Below, one piece after another: positions 32,827 through 41,984 of a stretch of DNA of 64,000 bases. Position 1 is the first letter of the stretch. Every line of letters begins with the position of its first letter. Source of the stretch: an uncultured Bacteroidota bacterium (GTDB lineage Bacteria; Bacteroidota; Bacteroidia; AKYH767-A; OLB10); the NCBI GenBank assembly GCA_903847585.1, contig CAINEC010000048.1, positions 24,189-88,188 on the forward strand, in the 5' to 3' direction. The notes under the pieces were generated by a model that ran no database searches, was not told the origin of the DNA, and saw nothing but the letters and a program-made list of their open reading frames with translations. Both the position numbers and the translations under genes were made by a program.

Positions 32827-34611
32827 ATGGAAAATACGAATAACCACTTGAAAGGAGGCGCTTTTTTAATTAGCGAATCAGACTATAACGCGAACTTTAT
32901 ACCTGAAGAGTTTAATGAAGAGCACAAGTTAATGGCCGATGCAGCCCATGAATTTTTAAAGCAATATGTCGACCCGCAACTTGACAAAATTGATGCGATG
33001 GAGCCAGGCTTGATGCCTTCATTGCTTGATAAAGCAGGTGAATTAGGATTATTAGGTGTTGCAATACCTGAGAATTTCGGTGGATTTGGAAAAGACTTTA
33101 TTACTTCAATGTTAATGACAGAAGTATTAGGTGCTGGCCATTCTTTTTCAGTAGCTATGGCAGCGCATACAGGAATTGGGACATTACCTATTTTATATTT
33201 CGGAAATGAGTCGCAAAAAGCAAAGTACTTACCTAAACTAGCTACCGGCGAATGGAAAGGGAGTTATTGCTTAACGGAGCCAGGCTCTGGTTCAGATGCA
33301 TTGGCAGCGAAAACGAAAGCTGTATTATCCGAAGATGGAAAACATTACATTTTAAACGGACAAAAAATGTGGATTACAAATGCAGGATTCGCAGATGTGT
33401 TTACTGTATTTGCTCAGGTGGACGGAGATAAATTCACTGGATTCATAGTAGAAAAATCGTTTGATGGATTATCACTTGGCGAAGAAGAACATAAAATGGG
33501 AATTAAAGGTTCATCTACGCGACAAGTATTTTTTAGTGATTGTAAAGTGCCTGTAGAGAATGTACTTGGCGAAATTGGCAAAGGACATTTAATTGCTTTT
33601 AACATCTTAAATATTGGTCGTGCGAAATTAGCCGCTGCTGCTTTAGGAGGAGGAAAACAGGTGATTAATCAGTCGGTGGAGTATGCTAATACGAGAACAC
33701 AATTTAAATTACCTATTGCAAAGTTCGGAGCTATCCGTCATAAACTTGCAGAGCAAGCTATTCGCACGTTTGCTGTTGAATCTGCTATCTATCGTGTTAG
33801 TGATTTGATTGAAGCAAAGGAAATCGAATTAGAGCAATCAGGAAAAAATGCAAGTAGCGCATTACTTGGTGCTGCTGAAGAATATGCTGTCGAATGTGCG
33901 ATTTTAAAAGTTGCAGGTTCTGAACTTTTAGATTTCGTTGTAGATGAAGGTGTTCAAATTTTTGGAGGCTATGGATTCTCCGCTGACTTCCCAATGGATC
34001 GTTCGTATCGTGATTCGAGAATCAATCGAATATTTGAAGGCACGAATGAAATCAACAGATTATTAATTGTTGATATGCTTTTAAAACGTGCGATGAAAGG
34101 AGAATTAGATTTGATGACTCCTGCGATGGCCGTACAAAAAGAACTAATGTCAATACCCGACTTTGGTGCTGAAGATGAGGCATTATTTATTGCGGAGAAA
34201 AAAACATTAGCGCAATTAAAGAAATCTATTTTGATGGTTGCGGGAACTGCTGTTCAGAAGTATATGATGTCGCTAGCAAAAGAACAAGAGATCTTGATGA
34301 ACATAGCGGATATGGCAATTGATGTATTTGTTGCTGAATCATTGTTATTGCGATTGCAAAAACTGGTTGATATCAAGGGAGAAGCTGCATGTAGTCTAGA
34401 ATTGGATATCCTACGTGTTTATTTAAGCAATGCGATTGACCGTGTGAACGTGAATGGAAGAACTGCAATTAACTCAATGTGCGAAGGAGACGAACAACGA
34501 ATGCTTTTAATGGGACTTAAGCGATTCACAAAGCCATCGATGATTAATACAAAAGAAGCGAGACGACGTATAGCCGCGGCGTTATGTGAAGCTAATCGTT
34601 ATTGTTTTTAA
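32827..34611 (+). CDS. Acyl-CoA dehydrogenase (FadE-like, 594 aa)
   Basis: YCLTEPGSGSDALAAKTKAVL, MWITNAGFADVFTVFAQV, FGGYGFSADFPMDRSYRDSRINRIFEGTNEINRLLI. Confidence 0.95.
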   Translation: MENTNNHLKGGAFLISESDYNANFIPEEFNEEHKLMADAAHEFLKQYVDPQLDKIDAMEPGLMPSLLDKAGELGLLGVAIPENFGGFGKDFITSMLMTEVLGAGHSFSVAMAAHTGIGTLPILYFGNESQKAKYLPKLATGEWKGSYCLTEPGSGSDALAAKTKAVLSEDGKHYILNGQKMWITNAGFADVFTVFAQVDGDKFTGFIVEKSFDGLSLGEEEHKMGIKGSSTRQVFFSDCKVPVENVLGEIGKGHLIAFNILNIGRAKLAAAALGGGKQVINQSVEYANTRTQFKLPIAKFGAIRHKLAEQAIRTFAVESAIYRVSDLIEAKEIELEQSGKNASSALLGAAEEYAVECAILKVAGSELLDFVVDEGVQIFGGYGFSADFPMDRSYRDSRINRIFEGTNEINRLLIVDMLLKRAMKGELDLMTPAMAVQKELMSIPDFGAEDEALFIAEKKTLAQLKKSILMVAGTAVQKYMMSLAKEQEILMNIADMAIDVFVAESLLLRLQKLVDIKGEAACSLELDILRVYLSNAIDRVNVNGRTAINSMCEGDEQRMLLMGLKRFTKPSMINTKEARRRIAAALCEANRYCF

Positions 34612-35649
34612 TTGAAATTTGTGAAGAAAATCCTCGTTGGATTATTAGTTGTTTTATTCATTTTTTGTGCATGGAACTACTCCTTGCTATACTATGCATG
34701 CGTACAACTGAAAGGGCAACTTACAATCATTTTTGAGTCGAAGCCAATCGATGAAGTGATCAATGATAAAAGCATCCCGAAGGAAACCAAGGATAAACTC
34801 TTGATGATAGCAGAAATTAAAAAATTTGCTTTAGAGGAATTAGGGTTTCCAAACAACAACAACTACACTACTTTTTACGATCAGCATAATCATCCATTGA
34901 TGTATGTAGTAAGTGCTTGTCCGGAGTTTAGCATGCAGGAATACGAATGGCACTTCCCTATTGCAGGCAATTTTACTTACAAAGGATTTTTCAAGCGTGA
35001 TATGGCAGACCAAGAAGTATTAGCGCGAAAAACAGAGGGACTTGACGTTTATTTAGGAACTGCCTCAGGATGGTCGACATTAGGGTGGTTAAAGGATCCT
35101 GTTTTATCTGGCATGCTGAAAAAAAGCAAGGGAGAACTGGCTGAACTAATCATTCATGAGCTCACGCATTCGTATAAGTATGACAAAAACAATGTTACGT
35201 TTAATGAGAATCTGGCCACCTTTGTAGGGCAAAAAGGAGCAATTTTATTTATCAAAAAGAAATTCGGGAATGAATCACCATTGCTAAAAGAGTACGAGGG
35301 AATTTTGCACGATAATCAATTGTTTGACGAGCGAATGACAAAGGGATATTATGAATTAGACAGTCTATATAAATCGTTTAAGAATGAAACATCAATAGAA
35401 GCCAAAAAGCAAGAGAAAAAAGAATTGACAGAGCATATTCTTGGATCTATTAAAGAGCTCAATTTTGTAGATCAGCATCGATATGATTTTGTTTTTCAGA
35501 AAAGAGACAAGATTAACAACGCCTGGTTTGCATCTTTTAAACGCTATAACACCTTACAACCACGCTTTGAGAGGAGTTTAAACAGTCAAGGGAATGACCT
35601 AAAAAAATGGCTTCAAACGACTGATTTTTCGAGGTTTTCGGGACAATAA
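34612..35649 (+). CDS. Predicted membrane-anchored aminopeptidase (PF10023-like)
   Basis: N-terminal TM segment; AELIIHELTHSYKYDKNNVTFNENLATFVGQKG (HELTH...E zinc-metalloprotease pattern). Start uncertain (TTG 34612 or GTG 34621). Confidence 0.75.
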   Translation: MKFVKKILVGLLVVLFIFCAWNYSLLYYACVQLKGQLTIIFESKPIDEVINDKSIPKETKDKLLMIAEIKKFALEELGFPNNNNYTTFYDQHNHPLMYVVSACPEFSMQEYEWHFPIAGNFTYKGFFKRDMADQEVLARKTEGLDVYLGTASGWSTLGWLKDPVLSGMLKKSKGELAELIIHELTHSYKYDKNNVTFNENLATFVGQKGAILFIKKKFGNESPLLKEYEGILHDNQLFDERMTKGYYELDSLYKSFKNETSIEAKKQEKKELTEHILGSIKELNFVDQHRYDFVFQKRDKINNAWFASFKRYNTLQPRFERSLNSQGNDLKKWLQTTDFSRFSGQ

Positions 35650-35752
35650 TGCTGTATATTGAGAAATCATAGGAGTTTTTCCACAATTAATTTGGATTTT
35701 CAGTCAATAAATTCCCTAAATTCGCTCCCCTAAATCTACAGCAAAAAAGAGC

Positions 35753-37414
35753 ATGGCGATTACAGCAATTTCAAAAAAATCAAAAGCTGCCAAGCAAGTA
35801 GCGAAGGCGCTTATTTTAATCGTAGAAGATGATGCATTACAAGCAGAAATCTTAAAGGATCACCTGGAAAGCAGTACTGAAAACAGCACTATATTAAAGT
35901 TTTCAAGTGGCGAAGAGTGTTTAAAGCAAATTGGAAAGAAAAAGCCAACTATTGCATTCATCGACTATAATCTTAATTCGAAGAATAAAAAATCAATGGA
36001 TGGTTTGATGTTATCGAAGAAAATTAAGGCTATGCACCCGAAGTGTGAGACGATTCTTTTATCAGATAAAAACACTGAAAAAACAATCAACGAAGCTTTG
36101 AAAAAATCATCTGTTAAGTTCATTGCGAAAGATGAAAAATCGTTACACTTAGCTGCAGCGGCAGTTCAAGATACTACGAATCCTTTTCAGGCAATGATTC
36201 AACGTTTTGACATTGCATCGAAAATTATCGGGTTAGAGCAAGATGTTTACAATGTGATTAAAAATCCATCGAAATTGGTTGAGGTGAGCTTACCAATCAA
36301 GATGGATGATGGAAGTATTCAAACTTTTGATGGTTACCGTGTAATTCACTCTACAGCTTTAGGCCCCTCAAAAGGAGGAATTCGTTATTCAACAGCAGTT
36401 GATGCGGATGAGGTAAAAGCGTTAGCAGCATGGATGACTTACAAATGTGCCATTGCAGATATCCCTTACGGTGGAGCAAAAGGCGGAATCAATTGTGAGC
36501 CTTCTAAAATGTCGGTTGGCGAATTGGAGCGTTTAACACGTGCCTATACTGCAGCAATGCAAGATATTTTCGGAGTAGACAAAGATATCCCTGCTCCAGA
36601 CATGAATACTGGCCCTAGAGAAATGGCTTGGATTGTTGACGAGTTCAGCAAAATCAAAGGAAGTTTCACTCCAGGTATCGTTACAGGAAAACCTTTACAC
36701 TTAGGTGGTTCACTAGGACGTGTAGAAGCAACTGGCCGTGGCGTATGTACGTCAGCGTTAGAAGCTCTTTCAAAGATGAAAATGTCACCTAAGAAATGTA
36801 AAGCTGCTGTTCAAGGATTTGGAAATGTAGGTTCAATTACGGCTAAGCATTTTGCTATGCATGGAATTAAAGTGGTAGCCATTTCAGATCATACAGCTGC
36901 ATTCTACGATCCAAAAGGAATTGACATTGAAAAAGCAATGGCTTATCGTGATAGCAATAAAGGAGTATTGAAAGGTTATAAAGGCGGTAAGTTAATCACG
37001 AACGCTGAGTTATTAGAATTACCAGTTGAAATATTAGCTCCTTGTGCTTTAGAAAATCAGATTACTGCTGCGAATGCAAGCAATATAAAAGCAAAGCTAA
37101 TTGTAGAAGGTGCAAACGGTCCAACAACGGCTGGTGCTGATGAGGTCTTAAACAAAAAAGGCACTATTGTAATTCCAGATATCCTTGCTAACGGTGGTGG
37201 AGTAACGGTATCTTATTTTGAGTGGGTTCAAAATAGAACAGGCTACTACTACAGTGAAGAAGAAATCAACAAGCGTGCTGATCGTTGGATGAAACAAGCT
37301 TTTGCAAATGTTTGGAATGTCTCTACGAAGCATAAAATTTCAATGCGTATTGCTGCTTATGTATTTGCATTAGAAAAAGTAGCGAAAGCGATTCGTTCAA
37401 GAGGAAGCTATTAA
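35753..37414 (+). CDS. Response-regulator receiver domain fused to Glu/Leu/Phe/Val dehydrogenase (glutamate dehydrogenase)
   Basis: One uninterrupted 553-aa frame. aa ~19-135 read as REC (ILIVEDDALQ, IAFIDYNLN, TILLSDKN, KFIAKDEKS). aa ~143-553 read as a full-length GDH (NPFQAMIQRFDIASKIIGL, PYGGAKGGI, PAPDMNTGPREMAWI, GFGNVGS). Confidence 0.95.
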   Translation: MAITAISKKSKAAKQVAKALILIVEDDALQAEILKDHLESSTENSTILKFSSGEECLKQIGKKKPTIAFIDYNLNSKNKKSMDGLMLSKKIKAMHPKCETILLSDKNTEKTINEALKKSSVKFIAKDEKSLHLAAAAVQDTTNPFQAMIQRFDIASKIIGLEQDVYNVIKNPSKLVEVSLPIKMDDGSIQTFDGYRVIHSTALGPSKGGIRYSTAVDADEVKALAAWMTYKCAIADIPYGGAKGGINCEPSKMSVGELERLTRAYTAAMQDIFGVDKDIPAPDMNTGPREMAWIVDEFSKIKGSFTPGIVTGKPLHLGGSLGRVEATGRGVCTSALEALSKMKMSPKKCKAAVQGFGNVGSITAKHFAMHGIKVVAISDHTAAFYDPKGIDIEKAMAYRDSNKGVLKGYKGGKLITNAELLELPVEILAPCALENQITAANASNIKAKLIVEGANGPTTAGADEVLNKKGTIVIPDILANGGGVTVSYFEWVQNRTGYYYSEEEINKRADRWMKQAFANVWNVSTKHKISMRIAAYVFALEKVAKAIRSRGSY

Positions 37415-37433
37415 TAAACTTTAAAATCAATAG

Positions 37434-37466
37434 ACGCAGGTTGAATAAAAATCAGCCTGCGTTTTT
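37434..37466 (+). terminator. Terminator of the REC-GDH gene
   Basis: ACGCAGGTTGA ataaaaa TCAGCCTGCGT TTTT. Confidence 0.8.
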
Positions 37467-37480
37467 AATAAAACGATACT

Positions 37481-38137
37481 ATGACAATTCACCGCGAAGG
37501 ATATACGATACTTAGTGTATCAGCAATAATAATGATTGCCTTAAATGCGATTACGTTTTATACTTTAGGAAGCAGCCACTGGCTATTCTTAAGCATTTTA
37601 GTTATTTGCATTGTGCTTTATTTGCTTTTCCTGCAGTTCTTCCGTTATCCAAAGCGCGACTTAACATTAGGAAGTAATTTAGTTGTTGCTCCTGCAGATG
37701 GAAAAGTTGTGGTGATTGAAGAAGTTTACGAAGGTGAATATTTCAAAGACAAGCGTCTTCAAGTTTCTATTTTTATGTCGCCAATTAACGTACATGCTAA
37801 CTGGTACCCTATTGCTGGATTAATCAGTTATGTCGCTTATCACAAAGGGAAATATTTAGTAGCATGGCATCCAAAGGCAAGTACAGAAAATGAAAGAAGC
37901 ACGATTGTAATTCAGAAAGATGATGGTCGTGAAATTTTATTACGTCAGATTGCTGGAGCTTTAGCGAAGCGAATTGTTTACTACCCACATCAGAATGACA
38001 AAATCAGACAATGTGGAGAAATGGGCTTTATTAAATTTGGTTCTCGTGTAGATTTATATTTCCCGTTAGGAACAAAAATCACTGCTCAGATTGGTCAAAA
38101 AACTACTGGTGGTGTAACGGTAATTGCAGAAATGTAA
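37481..38137 (+). CDS. psd: Phosphatidylserine decarboxylase family protein
   Basis: FFRYPKRDLTLGSNLVVAPADGKVVVIEEV, FMSPINVHANWYPI, GFIKFGSRVDLYFP (pyruvoyl processing G-S). Confidence 0.95.
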   Translation: MTIHREGYTILSVSAIIMIALNAITFYTLGSSHWLFLSILVICIVLYLLFLQFFRYPKRDLTLGSNLVVAPADGKVVVIEEVYEGEYFKDKRLQVSIFMSPINVHANWYPIAGLISYVAYHKGKYLVAWHPKASTENERSTIVIQKDDGREILLRQIAGALAKRIVYYPHQNDKIRQCGEMGFIKFGSRVDLYFPLGTKITAQIGQKTTGGVTVIAEM

Positions 38138-38138
38138 T

Positions 38139-39221
38139 TTATTTATTCCAAGAAGCTATTGCAGTAAGGAGAATTACTCTGTGAAATATCCCTTCTTCTT
38201 TGAATTCTGGTTTGGAATATTCAGCAAATAACTGAACTACTCCATCCTCTCCTACTAAACTTTTTAATCTATCTAATTTGCGATCTCGCTCTTCGCGCAT
38301 GCGATATGCTCGTTGGTCGAATGCAGACATTGTAGTTAAGCTAGCCTCTTCTTTATACTTAGCAAAATAATCGCAGTATTTTATACTCTTTACAAAGCTG
38401 CCCGAAGACTTATAATACATTCGATGCATATAAGTACTTAAACCAGCTTCAAATGCTCCAGAATCTGAAGCCACCATTGACTTTCGTCCCATAGCGCTAT
38501 CTGGCCCTGACCATTGCATATCATTATACAAAAGAGTATTTTGTTTCATGACTGCATTCATATCAGAATTCCAAAAACTAATCGGGTCTTTTTTATTAAC
38601 TGAAATTTCCGTTTGAATCCCTCCAGTAATAGCGGCTATTCGCTTCCAACCTGCAATATCAGCAGCTTTGTTAGCAGATTTAGTGACGAACAACGAATGA
38701 ACGATTATCTTCTTCGCTACAGCCTGTTCGCATATTTTCACATATTCGTAACCGTTAGAAGAAACTGATCCATTACCGACAATATAAACCAACTTCAAAG
38801 CATCATCTTTTTTCGACCATGACATATCGCTCACCGCAATGGAAAGCGCAGCACTCACAATCTGATCTCCTTTTTCAATAGAAGGCTTCAATTTATAAAG
38901 CTCCGCATCTATGTAATCGAGATTATAAGTTAAATCTGAGAACACTTTAACATAGCCATCATCTTTACCAAAGCTTGGTCGTGAAAAACAAATTACTCCC
39001 AACCTTAAATCTGGCTTAGGCTTCATAGCGTTTAATTCATTCGCAATTAGCCAAAGATTATCACGAACATCATTTACCAACCCGTTAGTACTGCCACTTA
39101 AATCAAGACAAAATACAATATCTAATGGACGCACATCTTCCTTCTGAGCATGAGCTTGCCCTGTGATAAGTAGTATTAGCAATAAAGAAAATCTTAGAAG
39201 GTATTTCATTTGAACAATCAA
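38139..39221 (-). CDS. Secreted von Willebrand factor A-domain protein
   Basis: Signal peptide; PLDIVFCLDLSGSTNGLVNDVRDNLWLIANEL (MIDAS DxSxS). Confidence 0.85.
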   Translation of the reverse strand: MIVQMKYLLRFSLLLILLITGQAHAQKEDVRPLDIVFCLDLSGSTNGLVNDVRDNLWLIANELNAMKPKPDLRLGVICFSRPSFGKDDGYVKVFSDLTYNLDYIDAELYKLKPSIEKGDQIVSAALSIAVSDMSWSKKDDALKLVYIVGNGSVSSNGYEYVKICEQAVAKKIIVHSLFVTKSANKAADIAGWKRIAAITGGIQTEISVNKKDPISFWNSDMNAVMKQNTLLYNDMQWSGPDSAMGRKSMVASDSGAFEAGLSTYMHRMYYKSSGSFVKSIKYCDYFAKYKEEASLTTMSAFDQRAYRMREERDRKLDRLKSLVGEDGVVQLFAEYSKPEFKEEGIFHRVILLTAIASWNK

Positions 39222-39288
39222 AAATACCTTTCCTATCCTGAATAAAATGGAATATTAAAAAATGCTTTCAACAGCAAAACAACAGATA

Positions 39289-39945
39289 TTAACATTTATC
39301 TATTAGAGGTAAAACTGCATGATTTAAAGCATCCAAAGCCTCTTTAATTTTCCAATTATCACGATTACGAGGTTCCACATAATTGCTAATTCCTCGAATC
39401 TGGGCGGCAGAAATATTAAACTGATTCGCTACATAAAAAACCGCTGCCCCTTCCATCGATTCAACATCAGCTTTATACGTTTTAAGAAGAAGATCGATTG
39501 ATGTAGCGGAGCCAGTTACCGTTTGAACCGTTAGGCCATTAACCTTTTGAATACCTTCTAAATTGATATTAGTTTGAAGAGGAGCAATTACTTTATTTTC
39601 AAAAGGCCTCTCATTTTCACTATGGAGATTTAAGTCGAAAACTGATAAAAACTCGCCCTTATTTTCTGCACCCCAAAAAGCAAATTCATCTGAAACTACA
39701 TTAACGACCTGAACAAGTGATAAATCTCTGTTAATTGCACCTGCTAATCCAATATTTATGATTTGAGAATAGGTGTTTTTATGCAGGGCATTGGTAAGAT
39801 GGAAAACTGTAGCTACCATCCCGACGCCTGTTATAATTACATCCCAATTATTGTTTATTGTTGTAACTACATAAGGCTCAATATGACCACAAATACCTTT
39901 TATCTCGGCAGAGGTAGCTGCAACTAGTAAATTCTTGGTCGACAT
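39289..39945 (-). CDS. mqnB: Futalosine hydrolase (menaquinone biosynthesis)
   Basis: NLLVAATSAEIKGI, VDVESMEGAAVFYVAN-like VESMEGAAVFYVANQF, AAQIRGISNYVEPRNRDNW. Confidence 0.85.
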   Translation of the reverse strand: MSTKNLLVAATSAEIKGICGHIEPYVVTTINNNWDVIITGVGMVATVFHLTNALHKNTYSQIINIGLAGAINRDLSLVQVVNVVSDEFAFWGAENKGEFLSVFDLNLHSENERPFENKVIAPLQTNINLEGIQKVNGLTVQTVTGSATSIDLLLKTYKADVESMEGAAVFYVANQFNISAAQIRGISNYVEPRNRDNWKIKEALDALNHAVLPLIDKC

Positions 39946-40038
39946 GAGGCAAATTTATAACAATAGTTTACAATGATTTACTCTAAAATAAACTAATTTT
40001 GTGCATCCTTGTTCAAGGAGGGTACTAAACCCAAATAT

Positions 40039-40455
40039 ATGATTTACATAACAAGAAAAGAGCACTTTAACGCAGCCCATAAACTTCACCGCGCTGATTG
40101 GACGGAAGAGAAAAATGCCGAGGTGTTTGGAAAATGTGCTAATCCTAACTGGCACGGACACAATTACGAAGTATTTGTAACAGTCAAGGGTGAACCTGCT
40201 GCAGAAACAGGATTTGTCATTGACTTAAAGTTTTTAAGCAAGCTCATCAAAGAAAGAGTAATTGATAAATTAGATCATAAGAACATCAATATGGATGTTG
40301 ATTTTATGAAAGACAAAATGGCTTCTACAGAGATTTTAACAATTGCCATCTGGGAACAATTAGAAGCTGAAATCAATGCAAAAGGATGTTACTTACATTG
40401 CGTCAAACTTTACGAAACAGAAAATAATTTCGTAGAATACTTTGGCGGTAAATAA
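40039..40455 (+). CDS. 6-pyruvoyl/6-carboxy-tetrahydropterin synthase family (COG0720)
   Basis: [53 protein letters not shown] at 40039 preferred over upstream TTG 40009. Confidence 0.93.
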   Translation: MIYITRKEHFNAAHKLHRADWTEEKNAEVFGKCANPNWHGHNYEVFVTVKGEPAAETGFVIDLKFLSKLIKERVIDKLDHKNINMDVDFMKDKMASTEILTIAIWEQLEAEINAKGCYLHCVKLYETENNFVEYFGGK

Positions 40456-40462
40456 AAAACAA

Positions 40463-41083
40463 ATGGAAAACTCAAATAACGATTACAGATATACGAAGAA
40501 GGATATTTATAATCAGGATAAGATTGATTCAATCGCTGGTCATTATAAAAACATCCTACTAGAGCTTGGAGAAAATCCGGAGCGCGAAGGACTTTTTAAA
40601 ACTCCAGAACGCGTTGCAAAGTCGTTACAATTTTTAACGCATGGTTACGGTTTAGACCCTGTTGCTATTTTAAACTCTGCTAAGTTCAAGGAAGAGTATA
40701 AACAGATGGTTATCGTAAAAGACATTGAAGTGTATTCGATGTGTGAGCATCATATGCTTCCATTCTTTGGGAAGGCGCATGTGGCTTATATCCCGAATCA
40801 TTATATTGTTGGATTGAGTAAGATTCCAAGAATTGTAGATGCATTTTCGAGAAGACTACAAGTGCAAGAACGTTTAACAACAGAAATCAGAGATTGCATT
40901 CAGAATACGCTTAATCCTTTAGGAGTAGCTGTTGTGATTGAAGCACAACATTTATGCATGCAGATGCGCGGCGTGCAAAAACAAAATTCGATAACGACTA
41001 CTTCTGCATTTACAGGTGAATTTGAAAACGATAGAACACGAAAAGAATTTATTAGTTTAATTTCTAATCAACGACATATTTAA
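40463..41083 (+). CDS. folE: GTP cyclohydrolase I (FolE1)
   Basis: [55 protein letters not shown] at 40463 preferred over TTG 40442. Confidence 0.97.
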   Translation: MENSNNDYRYTKKDIYNQDKIDSIAGHYKNILLELGENPEREGLFKTPERVAKSLQFLTHGYGLDPVAILNSAKFKEEYKQMVIVKDIEVYSMCEHHMLPFFGKAHVAYIPNHYIVGLSKIPRIVDAFSRRLQVQERLTTEIRDCIQNTLNPLGVAVVIEAQHLCMQMRGVQKQNSITTTSAFTGEFENDRTRKEFISLISNQRHI

Positions 41084-41087
41084 AAAC

Positions 41088-41963
41088 ATGAAAGCATATA
41101 TCTTTCCGGGACAAGGGTCTCAATTTGTAGGAATGGGAAAAGAGTTATATGAAAACTCTCCATTAGCAAAAGAGCTATTTGAAAAGGCGAATGAAATTAT
41201 TGGATTTCGCATTTCTGATATGATGTTTAACGGAACCGATGAAGATTTAAAGCAAACCAACGTTACTCAGCCTGCGATCTTTATTCACTCTGTGATACTT
41301 GCAAAGACCTTAGGAGATAGTTTCCAACCTGATATGGTTGCTGGACATTCACTAGGCGAATTTTCAGCTTTAACCGCTAATGGTACACTTTCGTTTGAAG
41401 ATGGTTTACGTTTAGTAATAGAACGTGCAAACGCGATGCAAGCTGCATGTGAAGCGGTACCAGGGACAATGGCTGCTGTATTAGCACTAGATGATTCGAA
41501 AGTAGAAGAAATATGCGAAGGCATCGACAAAGTTGTTGTTGCTGCTAATTATAACTGCCCAGGTCAATTAGTTATTTCAGGATCGATTGAAGGAGTAAAA
41601 GAAGCTTGCGAAAAAATGACTGCTGCTGGTGCTAAAAGAGCTTTATTACTTCCTGTTGGAGGAGCGTTTCATAGTCCGCTGATGGAGCCAGCACGTGAGC
41701 GTTTAGCTGCTGCCATTGAAGCTACGACATTCCACGAGCCAAGTTGTGCAATTTATCAGAATGTAACGGCTATGCCTCACCGCAATGCAGATGAAATCAA
41801 GAAAAATCTAATTGCACAATTAACAGCTCCTGTACGTTGGACACAGTCGGTACAAAGTATGGTATCAGATGGTGCAACCACGTTTGTAGAAGTTGGCCCT
41901 GGAAAAGTTTTACAAGGACTAGTTAAAAAAATACACAAAGAAGCAGAAGTATTATCTGCTTAA
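41088..41963 (+). CDS. fabD: Malonyl-CoA:ACP transacylase
   Basis: AYIFPGQGSQFVGMGKELYE, MVAGHSLGEFSAL. Confidence 0.97.
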   Translation: MKAYIFPGQGSQFVGMGKELYENSPLAKELFEKANEIIGFRISDMMFNGTDEDLKQTNVTQPAIFIHSVILAKTLGDSFQPDMVAGHSLGEFSALTANGTLSFEDGLRLVIERANAMQAACEAVPGTMAAVLALDDSKVEEICEGIDKVVVAANYNCPGQLVISGSIEGVKEACEKMTAAGAKRALLLPVGGAFHSPLMEPARERLAAAIEATTFHEPSCAIYQNVTAMPHRNADEIKKNLIAQLTAPVRWTQSVQSMVSDGATTFVEVGPGKVLQGLVKKIHKEAEVLSA

Positions 41964-41984
41964 TAAATTGTTTAAATTGAAGTC

